DNA from: Bdellovibrionota bacterium
GTDB taxonomy: Bacteria; Bdellovibrionota; Bdellovibrionia; Bdellovibrionales; JAEYZS01
Length of the DNA: 57,388 bases
Assembly: GCA_040386775.1 (NCBI GenBank)
Contig: JAZKEU010000017.1
Location: forward strand, 157,395 to 214,782
Reading direction: 5' to 3'
Shown here one piece after another: positions 16,727 to 25,539 of the stretch (positions within the stretch are counted from its first letter, which is position 1; each line of letters starts with the position of its first letter). Below the pieces are notes generated by a model. The model did no database searches and was not told where the DNA came from. It saw nothing but the letters and a program-made list of their open reading frames with translations. The position numbers were made by a program, and so were the translations under genes.

Positions 16727-17293
16727 TTGAAAATTGGCACAATTCTTTTAATTCTATTGGTATTAGGAACTCTCAGTTCTCAGGCAAATGAAGGTTTGCA
16801 ATGTTCCTCTCTTTTTAGAGAGGGTCCTAAGGAGCAGCCTCATTTTGAAAATGGTCATAATGTACCTCTTAAAAATATTATGCAAAAAATGAAAGAATTA
16901 GAAGATAACATCAGAGAATTTGTAGATGGTCTCACACCGAAAAATTTCAGTAAGTATATTCCTGACAATTCTGCAAAGTATAGGAATCTCGAAGCCCTAA
17001 AAGAAATTTTAGATATCGCGGATACATACGAAAAGATCTTAAATCATTTAGTGGAACACTCTGATCACATGATGATGAGTCCCAGAATTCAAATGATTCC
17101 TGCGGAAAAGCGAGAAGCATTTGTTGAAAAATACAAGCAATCCTATGTGAATTATCTTGCCACTTTTCAGAGACTCAAATACAGCCTGGAAAATATGGAA
17201 GGCAAAGATCCTTCCACTTGGAATAATTTAGAGGCGCAAAATATTCTTATGGAGCTGCATGGGCAAATGGGCGCGGCTCATAATAAATTTTAG
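16727..17293 (+). CDS. exported protein with CSSLFR after the signal peptide
   Basis: A 188-residue protein starting at TTG 16727, preceded by GGGGTAA. The signal peptide MKIGTILLILLVLGTLSSQA|N is followed by EGLQCSSLFREG, with the motif Cys at residue 26, about six residues into the mature chain. This matches the C-x-x-L-F-[RQ] motif found at the extreme C-terminus of other exported proteins in the window. The rest is helical with charged residues (MKELEDNIREFVDG) and several His/Met (DHMMMSPRIQM). No known domain is recognised. It overlaps the convergent pseudouridine synthase by 4 nt. Confidence 0.75.
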   Translation: MKIGTILLILLVLGTLSSQANEGLQCSSLFREGPKEQPHFENGHNVPLKNIMQKMKELEDNIREFVDGLTPKNFSKYIPDNSAKYRNLEALKEILDIADTYEKILNHLVEHSDHMMMSPRIQMIPAEKREAFVEKYKQSYVNYLATFQRLKYSLENMEGKDPSTWNNLEAQNILMELHGQMGAAHNKF

Positions 17294-18231
17294 ATATACT
17301 CTTCAAATGCCTCGGGAATGTCGGATTCAATTTCGATCATAAAATTTGTGGCCGGATGTTTAAATCTCAATTTATGCGCATGTAAGAAGAGTCTGGGATA
17401 ATTCTGAGATCCATCTTTAAAGTAAAGAGGATCACCTAAAATCGGTAATCCGTGTTCAAATAAATGCACTCTAATTTGATGGGTTCTGCCGGTTTGAGGT
17501 TTCACTTCAATCAAAGCATACTTATCGTTTTTTTCTTTCACTAGAAAGTCCGTGATGGCGTGATCGCCACCGCTCTTTACAGACTGCATAATCTGCGAAT
17601 CAGGTTTTCGAGCCAGGTGACTTTCAATTGTCCAAGAATTTTGATGCAAGTTTGGGCTGCGGGTTAAGGCCACATAGGTTTTTACTATTTTTCTTTTGGC
17701 AAAAAGATCGCCGACCGCTTTGTTTACGCTCTGTTGTTTTGTTAAAAGCACAATTCCAGAAGTGTCCTTGTCTAGTCGATGATGCAGTCCCACATAAGAA
17801 ATTTTTCCGTCGCGTTCTTTTAAATATCTTTTAAGGCCGGCCACCAGATGATCTCGATCTGGATCAAGAGTGGAATGGGTGGGAACGCCAATCGGTTTAT
17901 TTAGAACAATAATGTATTCATCCTCGAACAAAATATTTTTCTTTCCAAAATTGAATTCTACTTTTGGTGGTTTTTGCACGCGCTTGATGTCTTCGATTTT
18001 TAAGACGATAGAAACAAACTGCCCTTTTTTTAAAAACTTCTGCGGAAGCTTTTCGATGCGATCATCGATTTTTACAAACCCACGAGTGATGTAGTTTTGT
18101 AAGAGTTGATCAGAGAATCTGATTTTTTTCTCTACTACTACTTTTTCTTTTAAGAAATCAAAAAGATTTTCGTGAGAGGAAGTTGTTTTTTCAAATAAAA
18201 AATTCTTCCGGTTATTTTTTTTAGGTGCCAT
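17290..18231 (-). CDS. RluA/RluD-family pseudouridine synthase
   Basis: A 313-residue enzyme that isomerises uridine to pseudouridine in rRNA or tRNA. An N-terminal S4 RNA-binding region (LLQNYITRGFVKIDDR) is followed by VLNKPIGVPTH, the catalytic motif HHRLDKDTSGIVLLTK (Asp nucleophile), KTYVALT, and the C-terminal signature VKPQTGRTHQIRVHLFEHGLPILGDPLY. Start ATG 18231 is preferred over 18243, reducing overlap with the upstream MATE gene to 11 nt. Which RNA site it modifies (RluC, RluD or TruC type) cannot be decided. It forms an operon with the MATE gene. Confidence 0.92.
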   Translation of the reverse strand: MAPKKNNRKNFLFEKTTSSHENLFDFLKEKVVVEKKIRFSDQLLQNYITRGFVKIDDRIEKLPQKFLKKGQFVSIVLKIEDIKRVQKPPKVEFNFGKKNILFEDEYIIVLNKPIGVPTHSTLDPDRDHLVAGLKRYLKERDGKISYVGLHHRLDKDTSGIVLLTKQQSVNKAVGDLFAKRKIVKTYVALTRSPNLHQNSWTIESHLARKPDSQIMQSVKSGGDHAITDFLVKEKNDKYALIEVKPQTGRTHQIRVHLFEHGLPILGDPLYFKDGSQNYPRLFLHAHKLRFKHPATNFMIEIESDIPEAFEEYI

Positions 18232-19597
18232 AAGTGATCTCATTTTCCTTAACTAGCTTTTTTGATTTGTGTAAGAATCGCGCTACTAAAAGCATTGAAG
18301 ATATAAGTAAACTAATTCCCAGTGCAGCCCAAATACCCATGTGTTTATAACCTTCTTTAAAAGCCAAATAGTAACCTAGAGGTAGAGCTACTACCCAGTA
18401 TGCAAAAAAGGCTATCACTGTTGGAATTTTCACATCTTGCAGCCCACGTAGTGCTGACATCGCTACTGCTTGAGTGCTATCAGAGATTTGGAATAGGCAG
18501 ACAATAATTAAAATTTGTGCAGCCATCTGCTCAACTTCTACATCAGAAATAAAAAGAGTAGGGAGGTAGTTTCTCGTTAGTAAAATTCCTACACCTAAAA
18601 TGCCCAGAGTAATTCCCACAAATGAAAAAGATCCAATTCCAACTTGCCTTAAGGCAGGATAGTTTTGTTCGCCTTTGAGTTGTCCTACTCGAACTCCAAC
18701 AGCAAAAGATAAGCCTAGTGCCATCATAAATGTAGTGGAGGCAATTTGTAGTGCAATCTGATGGGCTGCAAGAGCTTTCGTACCCAGCCACCCAATCATA
18801 ATTCCGCTTCCTGCAAATGCAGCAACTTCAAAGAGGTATTGAAATCCACTTGGAATTCCAATTCTTGCTAGATCTTTAAAAGCGTAGATATCTATTTTTT
18901 CCGACGCAAAAGTAGTTCTGAATTTTTCATAAATTTTTGAGCGTAGAATATAAATATAAAAAAGAACAACCACTAAAACCCTGGATATAAGGGTCGCAAT
19001 TCCTGCTCCATAAAGTCCAAGTTCAGGAAATCCGTACAATCCGTAAATCAGTAAGGAATTTAGAATAAAATTTGCAAGTAGGCCTATTCCTAGAAAAGCC
19101 AAAGGTACTACAGGATGAGATATTCCTTCTGAAAAATGTTTGAGTACAAAAAATAAAATAAAAGGAAGAATCGACCACGAAATAGTCAGGTAATAGTTGT
19201 AAGATTCATTGAGCACCTCAATAGGTTGTTGAAAGATTGAAAGATGTCCGCTCAATAGTATTAATCCAATAATGATCAAAAATGTAATCAGTCCGATAAA
19301 AAGTAAGGCGTTATTGAGGATTCTTCCGCAATTTTTATAGTTCTTCTCTCCAAAGCTTTGTGCAATCAATACGGAAACCGCCGATGACATACCTAAGGCA
19401 AAGACCATAGGAATGTTGCAAACATTATTTACGAAGGCAGAAGCACTCAATGGAACAACCCCGGCTCTTCCTACCATTGCCGTATCCATTAAACCAAAAG
19501 ACAGTTGACCCAATTGAGATAAAACAATTGGTAAGGCTAATTTGAGCGTGATTCTAAGCTCATAGAATAAGGATTTAAAATAAGGCTTGGTTATCAT
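18221..19597 (-). CDS. MATE-family multidrug efflux pump (NorM-like)
   Basis: A 458-residue, 12-helix Na+- or H+-coupled exporter. MATE features include LALPIVLSQLGQLSFGLMDTAMVGR in TM1, ALGMSSAVSVLIAQSFGEKNY, and the duplicated second half with FMMALGLSFAVGVRVGQLKGE. The NorM-type acidic residue context (LMDTAMVG) is present. It could export drugs, metabolites or antibiotics. Its 3' end overlaps the pseudouridine synthase gene, implying co-transcription. The RBS is weak. Confidence 0.93.
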   Translation of the reverse strand: MITKPYFKSLFYELRITLKLALPIVLSQLGQLSFGLMDTAMVGRAGVVPLSASAFVNNVCNIPMVFALGMSSAVSVLIAQSFGEKNYKNCGRILNNALLFIGLITFLIIIGLILLSGHLSIFQQPIEVLNESYNYYLTISWSILPFILFFVLKHFSEGISHPVVPLAFLGIGLLANFILNSLLIYGLYGFPELGLYGAGIATLISRVLVVVLFYIYILRSKIYEKFRTTFASEKIDIYAFKDLARIGIPSGFQYLFEVAAFAGSGIMIGWLGTKALAAHQIALQIASTTFMMALGLSFAVGVRVGQLKGEQNYPALRQVGIGSFSFVGITLGILGVGILLTRNYLPTLFISDVEVEQMAAQILIIVCLFQISDSTQAVAMSALRGLQDVKIPTVIAFFAYWVVALPLGYYLAFKEGYKHMGIWAALGISLLISSMLLVARFLHKSKKLVKENEITYGT

Positions 19598-19648
19598 GAA
19601 AGAGCATAATCATCTCTCCCATAATAACCGTCAAGCTTTGAGCCGAGA

Positions 19649-20920
19649 TTAATGGAAATAGTTCTTCTTCATTTCAGTATAATGAACTTCTTGCATCTTT
19701 CCTGCGCGGCTACACATCATGTTTGCAGTATCGATCTGGTAGTTCACCATGGCTTTGAGATTGTTATCGTAAAATTCTACGTAGCAATCCGGAAAACCAA
19801 GGACGTGGCCAAACTCATGGCGAATAGTCCATTGAACATCCCACTCCGTGAGGGGAGCATTACCATCCATAGTGATTTTATTTCCACCAAGTCCATCAAC
19901 ATGAGGAGTATCACCAGGAACGAATTCCACGTGGACTGCAGCATTGGATTTGAATTCGAGATCTAGATTCCATCCATCCCATTTCCATTCATCTTCGATA
20001 TTGTATTCCAGGAATTGATTCACTTCTGCGCTCCCTGTTGGGCGGATTGGAATGTAAGCTCTGCTGGGATCAGTGCTTGTCCATTTGATGTCGGTTCTTA
20101 TGCCACCTAGAACAAAGTTTTCATCAAATATAGCTTTAGATGTGCTTAGGTACTTTTCGTAGAATGCCAAGACACCATTGGTTTGAAGAGCTTTCTTGAA
20201 TTTGTTTTCACAACCAGTTAAACCGTCTTTGTTTTCGCACATGTTGATGAGGAGTGGAGTCAGGCGAGTTTGATCGCCTGTAGAAAGAGAAGAGAAGTTC
20301 GTGAGCTTATCGTTTAAATTTTCTTCTTTTGATAAGAAGTAATAACCACGAATGTCGCTCACTTTATTTTGTTGGTAATATGACATGTAGGGCTTCAATG
20401 TTAACCAACGAGCTGCTGTTTGGTACATCTTGTCTACTTTTTTGGCCCATAGAATGTAAGTTTCAAGATCTATTTCTGGAGTGTCTGTGAAATCCGCAGT
20501 TCCAAAAATGATATTCTTCATGTTTTCGGGAATTACAGTTAAGAGTTCTTTGAAATCTCTTTCTACAGTTTCGGGGCTATAAATTTTTGGCTTATTGATT
20601 GGAATGGGAGTCAGTTCACCGGGCTTGGTGAGCGCAATTTTTTGGCCGTCGGGTAGAAGTGCATTCATGTGCTTTAGCCAATCCATATTTTTCTTGCCTA
20701 CACGGATAGCTTCGTTCACATAGTCCGAAACAGTTTCGTTCAGTTCCATCATTTTGAGGTGTTCATAGCTGATATTTTGATCAGGCATAATGTGAATTGG
20801 ATAATCCGCCCTCTTCGCGGTTGGTTTGTGAGCTGCTGATTTATAAGCAGCTAAAGATGGATGTAAAAAGGTGACTTGAGTTAGACCCAAGACGACAAGC
20901 GTAAGTATAAGATTTTTCAT
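19649..20920 (-). CDS. secreted metzincin-like zinc peptidase
   Basis: A 423-residue protein with signal peptide MKNLILTLVVLGLTQVTFLHPSLA. Near residue 370 lies HEFGHVLGFPD, an HExxHxxGxxD zinc site: His, His and probably Asp as the third ligand, as in snapalysin-type (M7) peptidases. TANMMCSRAG follows, a likely Met-turn. The long N-terminal 300 residues contain no recognised domain and may be a propeptide or binding region. RBS GGAGGGAA precedes ATG 20920. It probably degrades extracellular or prey protein; the substrate is unknown. It does not carry the C-x-x-L-F motif. Confidence 0.85.
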   Translation of the reverse strand: MKNLILTLVVLGLTQVTFLHPSLAAYKSAAHKPTAKRADYPIHIMPDQNISYEHLKMMELNETVSDYVNEAIRVGKKNMDWLKHMNALLPDGQKIALTKPGELTPIPINKPKIYSPETVERDFKELLTVIPENMKNIIFGTADFTDTPEIDLETYILWAKKVDKMYQTAARWLTLKPYMSYYQQNKVSDIRGYYFLSKEENLNDKLTNFSSLSTGDQTRLTPLLINMCENKDGLTGCENKFKKALQTNGVLAFYEKYLSTSKAIFDENFVLGGIRTDIKWTSTDPSRAYIPIRPTGSAEVNQFLEYNIEDEWKWDGWNLDLEFKSNAAVHVEFVPGDTPHVDGLGGNKITMDGNAPLTEWDVQWTIRHEFGHVLGFPDCYVEFYDNNLKAMVNYQIDTANMMCSRAGKMQEVHYTEMKKNYFH

Positions 20921-21107
20921 GTGTTCCCTCCCCAGGGTATGCCGAGAGCTTAAAGCTCTTGATAATCAAAGACCAAGTTAGCGTTGCATGACTTGTAGGG
21001 GTGGTCAATTATCTAGCAGGATGTAGCTTGATGTGTAAAAAGGGTTTGACAGTTTTCAAGTCGATCAGCTAACTTAGCCTCTTTCTCTGGATCTGTTCTC
21101 ATTGTAC

Positions 21108-21183
21108 GCGGAAGTAGCTCAGCTGATAGAGCGTCGCCTTGCCAAGGCGAAGGTCGCGGGTTTGATCCCCGTCTTCCGCTCCA
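21108..21183 (+). tRNA. tRNA-Gly (anticodon GCC)
   Basis: A full cloverleaf: acceptor GCGGAAG pairs with CTTCCGC, the D-arm is GCTC/GAGC, the anticodon stem TCGCC/GGCGA encloses TTGCCAA with anticodon GCC, and the T-arm is GCGGG-TTTGATC-CCCGT. Discriminator T and encoded CCA are present (21180-21183). A T discriminator fits glycine tRNA. The upstream region has the likely -35 TTGACA near 21048. Confidence 0.97.
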
Positions 21184-21206
21184 ATTTCCACTCTGGAAAT
21201 TGGAGC
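21178..21206 (+). repeat. 12-bp inverted repeat beginning inside the tRNA 3' end
   Basis: GCTCCAATTTCC (21178-21189) and GGAAATTGGAGC (21195-21206) are perfect inverted copies around ACTCT. The left arm includes the tRNA's last six bases (GC, discriminator T, CCA). There is no T-run, so it is more likely a processing or termination-related hairpin than a classical terminator. Confidence 0.6.
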
Positions 21207-21262
21207 GATAAATTCCAAAAAATAAAGTTTCTAAAAGCGTATAGCATGTCTGTAAAAAGTTC

Positions 21263-21296
21263 GTGTGGACAGCTTATGTCCACACATTGTGGACAA
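21263..21296 (+). promoter_or_regulatory. three-half-site operator of cassette B
   Basis: GTGTGGACA (21263-21271) and TGTCCACAC (21277-21285) form a perfect 9-bp inverted repeat around 5 nt. A third, direct copy GTGGACA lies at 21289-21295. First-to-third core spacing is 24 nt and the first core is 73 nt before ATG 21338, exactly as in cassette C. A -10-like TATACC at 21325-21330 places transcription start at or next to the ATG, so the regulator mRNA would be leaderless. Confidence 0.7.
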
Positions 21297-21337
21297 ATTT
21301 ATAGCGGTTTTAAAAATCTTTTCGTATACCCTCCTTC

Positions 21338-22096
21338 ATGTTGGTAAATGATATAGACAAAAATTTAACCCTAAGAACTCTTTTAAATGAAGAGTATCAA
21401 AGAAGAGCTTTAAAAAATCCTTCCTTCTCACTGCGTGCTTTTGCTCAAAAGCTCAATATCGATGTTTCATTGCTGTCTAAACTTTTGCGTGGAAAAAGAC
21501 AATTTACCCGAGAAACAACTCTTAAAGTAACAGACTTTCTTGGCGTAACTGAATCTGCGATTTTTGATCACCTGAATTTCACAGCTAATGATTATACATT
21601 CTTAGAAGAAGATCATTTCTTGATTCTTTCTCATTATATTCACTTTGCACTTTTAGAATATTTTAAATTGAACGAAGATTTTGATATAAAGATCATCGCA
21701 AAACGATTCCGAACAACACCTGTAATTATCGAAGGTGCTTTGAATCGCTTAGTAAGACTCAAGTTCATCAAGTCTACAAAAGATGGCTACAAACTAATGC
21801 GTCCTGAAAATGAATGGGTGGATTTTAAAAGAACATCAAGCGCTCGTAAAAAGTATCAAATCGAACTCTTAGAAAAAGCCATCGAAAGAATCGAAGATAT
21901 CGATGTCGTAAAACGTGATAACACATCAAATACAATGGCCATCGATCCTGAGCTTATGCCCGAAGTGAAAAAGAAGATTACACAATTTAGAAGAAGTCTC
22001 GACAAATATGTAGACCAAAATTCCAAGAGGAAAACCGAAGTCTATAATCTTTCAGTAGCCTTTTTCCCATTAACTAAGAACTTAAAAAACTTATAG
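21338..22096 (+). CDS. TIGR02147/DUF4423-type HTH regulator (cassette B)
   Basis: A 252-residue regulator closely similar in layout to the one at 25540. Residues about 20-65 form an Xre-like HTH (FSLRAFAQKLNIDVSLLSKLLRG KRQFTRETT). A winged-helix-like middle (IIAKRFRTTPVIIEGALNRL) and a C-terminal block containing ITQFRRSLDKYV and VAFFPLTK are shared with cassette C. There is no Shine-Dalgarno sequence, and the promoter -10 sits about 8 nt before the ATG, suggesting leaderless translation. It lies 10 nt upstream of its exported partner gene. It probably autoregulates through the repeats at 21263-21296. Confidence 0.88.
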   Translation: MLVNDIDKNLTLRTLLNEEYQRRALKNPSFSLRAFAQKLNIDVSLLSKLLRGKRQFTRETTLKVTDFLGVTESAIFDHLNFTANDYTFLEEDHFLILSHYIHFALLEYFKLNEDFDIKIIAKRFRTTPVIIEGALNRLVRLKFIKSTKDGYKLMRPENEWVDFKRTSSARKKYQIELLEKAIERIEDIDVVKRDNTSNTMAIDPELMPEVKKKITQFRRSLDKYVDQNSKRKTEVYNLSVAFFPLTKNLKNL

Positions 22097-22106
22097 AGGA
22101 GTAATT

Positions 22107-23345
22107 ATGAAAAAAATTTTAATCGCGTTTGCAATATTAGCATCCGTAAGTGCATATGCTAATAGTAAAAACACTCGAGGACAAGACGGTAGCGGTGGCG
22201 GAGGTATTTGCATCAATGACAAATGTAAATTGCTTGCTGAAGCTGGCTTTAGATTATTGCCAGGAGGAGGAGATATTGAGATTTCTTTAGATGTCATTGA
22301 AGAACTTAATAAAATGGAGCAGTTGCTTAAAAAATACGACCCAATCATCAGGTTTAGCCTTAGGAAAATTATTGGAGATCCGGGCGATATTCAGTTTGTA
22401 ACAACGACCAACCCTAGTATTGTAAAAAAATTTTTAGAAGAATATAAATCTGTTCTGAGTAAAAACGACGGAAACTCTTACAAGGAAAACTTTGAAATTT
22501 TTGCTTTTACTACCCTCGATGGTTCCAGAAGGGAAAAAACTTATATCATCGTAGATCAATACAAAAAGCTTTCTACGCGAGGTAAAGCATTACTTTTATA
22601 TCACGAATATTTATTGCGAAACTACACATCTTCGCTAGAAGAAGCATTGAGACATGACGGAGCTCTAATCGATATTCTATATGCAATAGAAAATAATGAC
22701 TGGAGTAAAATAGATATTTGGGAGTTTGCGGCTATTAAATCAATTCCTAGTTATATTTTTGGAGACCTTGTTAACAGAAAAGGGCCGATGAATATTAATG
22801 ATATTTTCGGTGATCAGATTACTGATATAAACGAAGACACCTCATTTAGATTAAAACTTTCCTACTCTCAAGCTCTGATCAATAATAAGTATGATGCAAG
22901 ATTTTCGAAATACTTAAAGGCTGAACCTACGTTTTATACGTTTCGTAAGTCGAATCGGTCGCATATTTATTTAAGGTTTGTTTCTGAAGAACTGATTAAA
23001 AAAAATTCCGGGCAAATCGTATTTACAAAAGAACTTTTCGAGAAATTTTTAGAAAAAGAATCTGTTGTAAATCCAGGACTTATTGAAGCTTTAAAAAAAT
23101 GCAATGACCATAAAGACAACTCTATTTATATGTACGCAAAAGAAGAGGGCCAAATGAAATTCCCGGAAGCTGAGTTCGCTAGTTGTATTGTTTTGGCAAA
23201 CTCTGGTGATTACGGATATTTCCTTTATCAACTGTTCCCATACATTCAAGGGATTGACCTTAATATTCCAGGCAAATTAGTTTGCAACTACAAGAAAGAA
23301 AACATTTACCGACCATATGAAATTGATTGTAAGCTAATAAAATAA
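22107..23345 (+). CDS. exported partner protein of cassette B
   Basis: A 412-residue protein with signal peptide MKKILIAFAILASVSAYA|N, then a Gly-rich stretch (RGQDGSGGGG) and two nearby Cys (ICINDKC). Around residue 145-170, TYIIVDQYKKLS is followed by LLLYHEYLLRN, a strand-loop-helix whose Tyr-His-Glu is shared in outline with cassettes A and C. No HExxH motif is completed. The remainder is helical with no recognised domain and ends CKLIK. The RBS is strong (GAGGAG). It is co-transcribed with the TIGR02147 gene. Its function is unknown; it may be a degraded or unusual metalloenzyme, or a binding protein. Confidence 0.75.
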   Translation: MKKILIAFAILASVSAYANSKNTRGQDGSGGGGICINDKCKLLAEAGFRLLPGGGDIEISLDVIEELNKMEQLLKKYDPIIRFSLRKIIGDPGDIQFVTTTNPSIVKKFLEEYKSVLSKNDGNSYKENFEIFAFTTLDGSRREKTYIIVDQYKKLSTRGKALLLYHEYLLRNYTSSLEEALRHDGALIDILYAIENNDWSKIDIWEFAAIKSIPSYIFGDLVNRKGPMNINDIFGDQITDINEDTSFRLKLSYSQALINNKYDARFSKYLKAEPTFYTFRKSNRSHIYLRFVSEELIKKNSGQIVFTKELFEKFLEKESVVNPGLIEALKKCNDHKDNSIYMYAKEEGQMKFPEAEFASCIVLANSGDYGYFLYQLFPYIQGIDLNIPGKLVCNYKKENIYRPYEIDCKLIK

Positions 23346-23391
23346 AAGATCGGGGCGAAACCTTCGCAGTGAATTGATTAAATTGGAGTTT

Positions 23392-23916
23392 ATGAAATTA
23401 CCTATATTAAAAACCGACAGATTGACACTATCGCCACTATCGATGTCTGATTTTTTGCTCATGCGAGAATTGGATACCGATCCGGAAGTGGTAAAGTATT
23501 TAGCTCACGGGCAGGTGCGGGCAGAATCCGAGACCACAAAATTTTTAGCCAAAATTTTAAATGATTATGAGAAATATGGTCTTGGTCTTTACAAAGCGAC
23601 TTTGACAGAGTCCGGTGAATTTGTCGGGAGGGCAGGGTTGATACCGTGGAATATCGAAAATGAATTCATGTGGGAGGTGGGCTGTTCATTAAAACCTTCA
23701 TTTTGGAAAAAAGGTTTAGCCACCGAAGCTACCGAATTTTTAATAGATTGGGCCTTCAATAATCTCTCCGTAAATTTCATTATCGGTTTGATTGATCCTG
23801 AAAATCAAAACTCCATAAATGTATCCAAAAAAATCGGCATGTCTTTTTGGAAAACAGTAGTGGTCTACGATTGCACCGTGGATGCCTACAGAGTGAATAA
23901 AAAAGGCGCCAACTGA
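23392..23916 (+). CDS. GNAT N-acetyltransferase (RimJ/RimL-like)
   Basis: A 174-residue acetyl-CoA-dependent acetyltransferase. The RimJ/L-type pattern is clear: LKTDRLTLSPLSMSDFLLM at the N-terminus, VGRAGLIPW in strand 4, the acetyl-CoA pyrophosphate loop WKKGLATEAT (Q/RxxGxA type), and NQNSINVSKKIGM (the N-x-x-S helix). ATG 23392 is chosen, with GGAG just upstream; an in-frame TTG at 23374 is less likely. Family members acetylate ribosomal-protein N-termini or small molecules; the substrate here is unknown. It follows cassette B by 46 nt and may be read from the same transcript. Confidence 0.9.
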   Translation: MKLPILKTDRLTLSPLSMSDFLLMRELDTDPEVVKYLAHGQVRAESETTKFLAKILNDYEKYGLGLYKATLTESGEFVGRAGLIPWNIENEFMWEVGCSLKPSFWKKGLATEATEFLIDWAFNNLSVNFIIGLIDPENQNSINVSKKIGMSFWKTVVVYDCTVDAYRVNKKGAN

Positions 23917-24038
23917 TATTCTGTTACCTTTTTTCATATCATCGTCAAATTTTTCGACAGCAGATTTCTTGTTCTCTAACCTACGCCTTCTTTGGCTCGG
24001 GCAAGCTTATTGCATGCAAGTGAGCGAGGGAAGAATGC

Positions 24039-25376
24039 ATGTTTAAAATGAAAATATTTGCTTTTGTATTTTTTAGTTTATTTATATGGATGATTGCCAT
24101 TTCTGGGTCTCCAACGGTGATTGCTGTTTTGGATACACCGGTCGATTATTCACACCCCGAAATTCAAGCTGTTCTTGAAGAAGACCTTCTTAAGAATGCA
24201 CAATTTGTTGATGAAAGAGGAGAAGAAAAATCATGGTACGACCTGAACCTCGAAGCCAAAGCTGAATTTGAAAAGAGGTTGAATCAAGAACTTTATGCAG
24301 AGCAGATCGAATATCTAAATGCGATGCACGGATCTACGGAGAGTCGTTCGCAAACGGGCAAGAATTTAAAATTTTTAATTGCTAGAGGGACATTAAAATA
24401 CATATTTTCCCCGAAATACAGATCAAGTTTGAATATTGTAGCTAAGTATCTTCATGGAACTCATGTCGCGGGAATTATGATGAAATCACTGAGTAATGTA
24501 AGACTCATTAGTTTTCCACTCCTTAAAATATCTGAAAAAATGACTCTATCTGATATCCTCAACTACGATCCCGTTCCACAGCGCGAGGAAATGAGGCAGC
24601 AATTCGAGCAGATTTCAAAAATTCTTCAGAGTAACCATGTGCGGGTGGTCAACCTATCTATAGGTACTTCTCATGCATTGTATTTTAAAGAGATTAGGAA
24701 GCGTGCCACACTCGTACACAAAACAGTGTTTCGTAAAAAACTAAGGAATATGTCTAATGAAAGCGCAAAAATTTTCAAGGAAGAGATGATGAGGTTTATT
24801 CGCGCCAATCCCAATTCAGTATTTGTTTTAGGTGCCGGAAATGATAGGCGTGATCTCAGTAAGACGCCAGATCATACCGCAACTATCGAAGCAGAAAATC
24901 TCATTAAGGTTGCTGCGGTCAGTAGAAGTGGTAGTATTGCGCGGTTCTCTAATCACTCACCTTTACTTGTAGACATTGCCGCACGTGGTACCGGGATATC
25001 CAGTGCCATGGCAGGGGGCGGAGAGATACATATGTCGGGTACTTCCCAAGCAGTACCAAAGGTCACGAATGCTCTCGCTCAAATTTTTGAATCTGCTCCG
25101 CAAATTTCAGTTCAAGAAGCTATAGATATGTTATATGAAAAGCATACTAAAGAAAAACCATCGTTAGCAGATTTTGTTGCGAATGGCAGAGTTCTAGCTA
25201 TCGACAGACTTTCTTTATTTCCGCACAGATCTTCATCAGAAAACTTCCGCGCTGAAATGGGTGATGCCCCTTTAGAAGATCTGAAAAGTCTTTTTGACAA
25301 ATATATGGATATAGACGGCCTTTTGCCGCGTGAATCTTCAATTTCAAAAAATGCATGTCACGCTATATTTAGATGA
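24039..25376 (+). CDS. exported subtilase (S8) ending in CHAIFR
   Basis: A 445-residue subtilisin-like serine protease. The catalytic Asp32 is in VIAVLDTP, His139 in HGTHVAG, oxyanion Asn in GAGND and Ser336 in SGTSQAVP. The signal peptide runs directly into the first catalytic strand, so there is no propeptide. Asp to His is about 107 residues apart, far more than the usual 30-40, because of a helical insertion with many acidic residues. The last six residues CHAIFR match the terminal C-x-x-[LI]-F motif. RBS GAGGGAAG precedes ATG 24039 (ATG 24048 is possible). It probably acts outside the cytoplasm; the substrate is unknown. Confidence 0.88.
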   Translation: MFKMKIFAFVFFSLFIWMIAISGSPTVIAVLDTPVDYSHPEIQAVLEEDLLKNAQFVDERGEEKSWYDLNLEAKAEFEKRLNQELYAEQIEYLNAMHGSTESRSQTGKNLKFLIARGTLKYIFSPKYRSSLNIVAKYLHGTHVAGIMMKSLSNVRLISFPLLKISEKMTLSDILNYDPVPQREEMRQQFEQISKILQSNHVRVVNLSIGTSHALYFKEIRKRATLVHKTVFRKKLRNMSNESAKIFKEEMMRFIRANPNSVFVLGAGNDRRDLSKTPDHTATIEAENLIKVAAVSRSGSIARFSNHSPLLVDIAARGTGISSAMAGGGEIHMSGTSQAVPKVTNALAQIFESAPQISVQEAIDMLYEKHTKEKPSLADFVANGRVLAIDRLSLFPHRSSSENFRAEMGDAPLEDLKSLFDKYMDIDGLLPRESSISKNACHAIFR

Positions 25377-25464
25377 TAAATCTGAAACCGGCTATGATTA
25401 GAACCTATTCAAGCTTGTCATTTTTTGAGTGCTTGGCCCAGAAAATCAATTAAGTAAAAACTAT

Positions 25465-25497
25465 CTGGTGCAGAGCTGCTGCACCAGTTTGGTGCAA
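25465..25497 (+). promoter_or_regulatory. three-half-site operator of cassette C
   Basis: CTGGTGCAG (25465-25473) and CTGCACCAG (25479-25487) form a perfect 9-bp inverted repeat around 5 nt. A direct third copy GGTGCA lies at 25491-25496. First-to-third spacing is 24 nt and first core to ATG 25540 is 73 nt, identical to cassette B although the half-site sequence differs. A -10-like TATAAC at 25526-25531 with TTGAAT at 25504 places the transcript start at the ATG. Confidence 0.7.
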
Positions 25498-25539
25498 AAA
25501 TAATTGAATATAGAGCGCTGTTAGTTATAACTCTCTCTA

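Noticed and set aside
22107-23345. C-terminal CKLIK of the cassette B partner as a variant of the tag
   Set aside because: It lacks the Phe and spacing of C-x-x-[LI]-F; the same applies to GMCLR at 28594.
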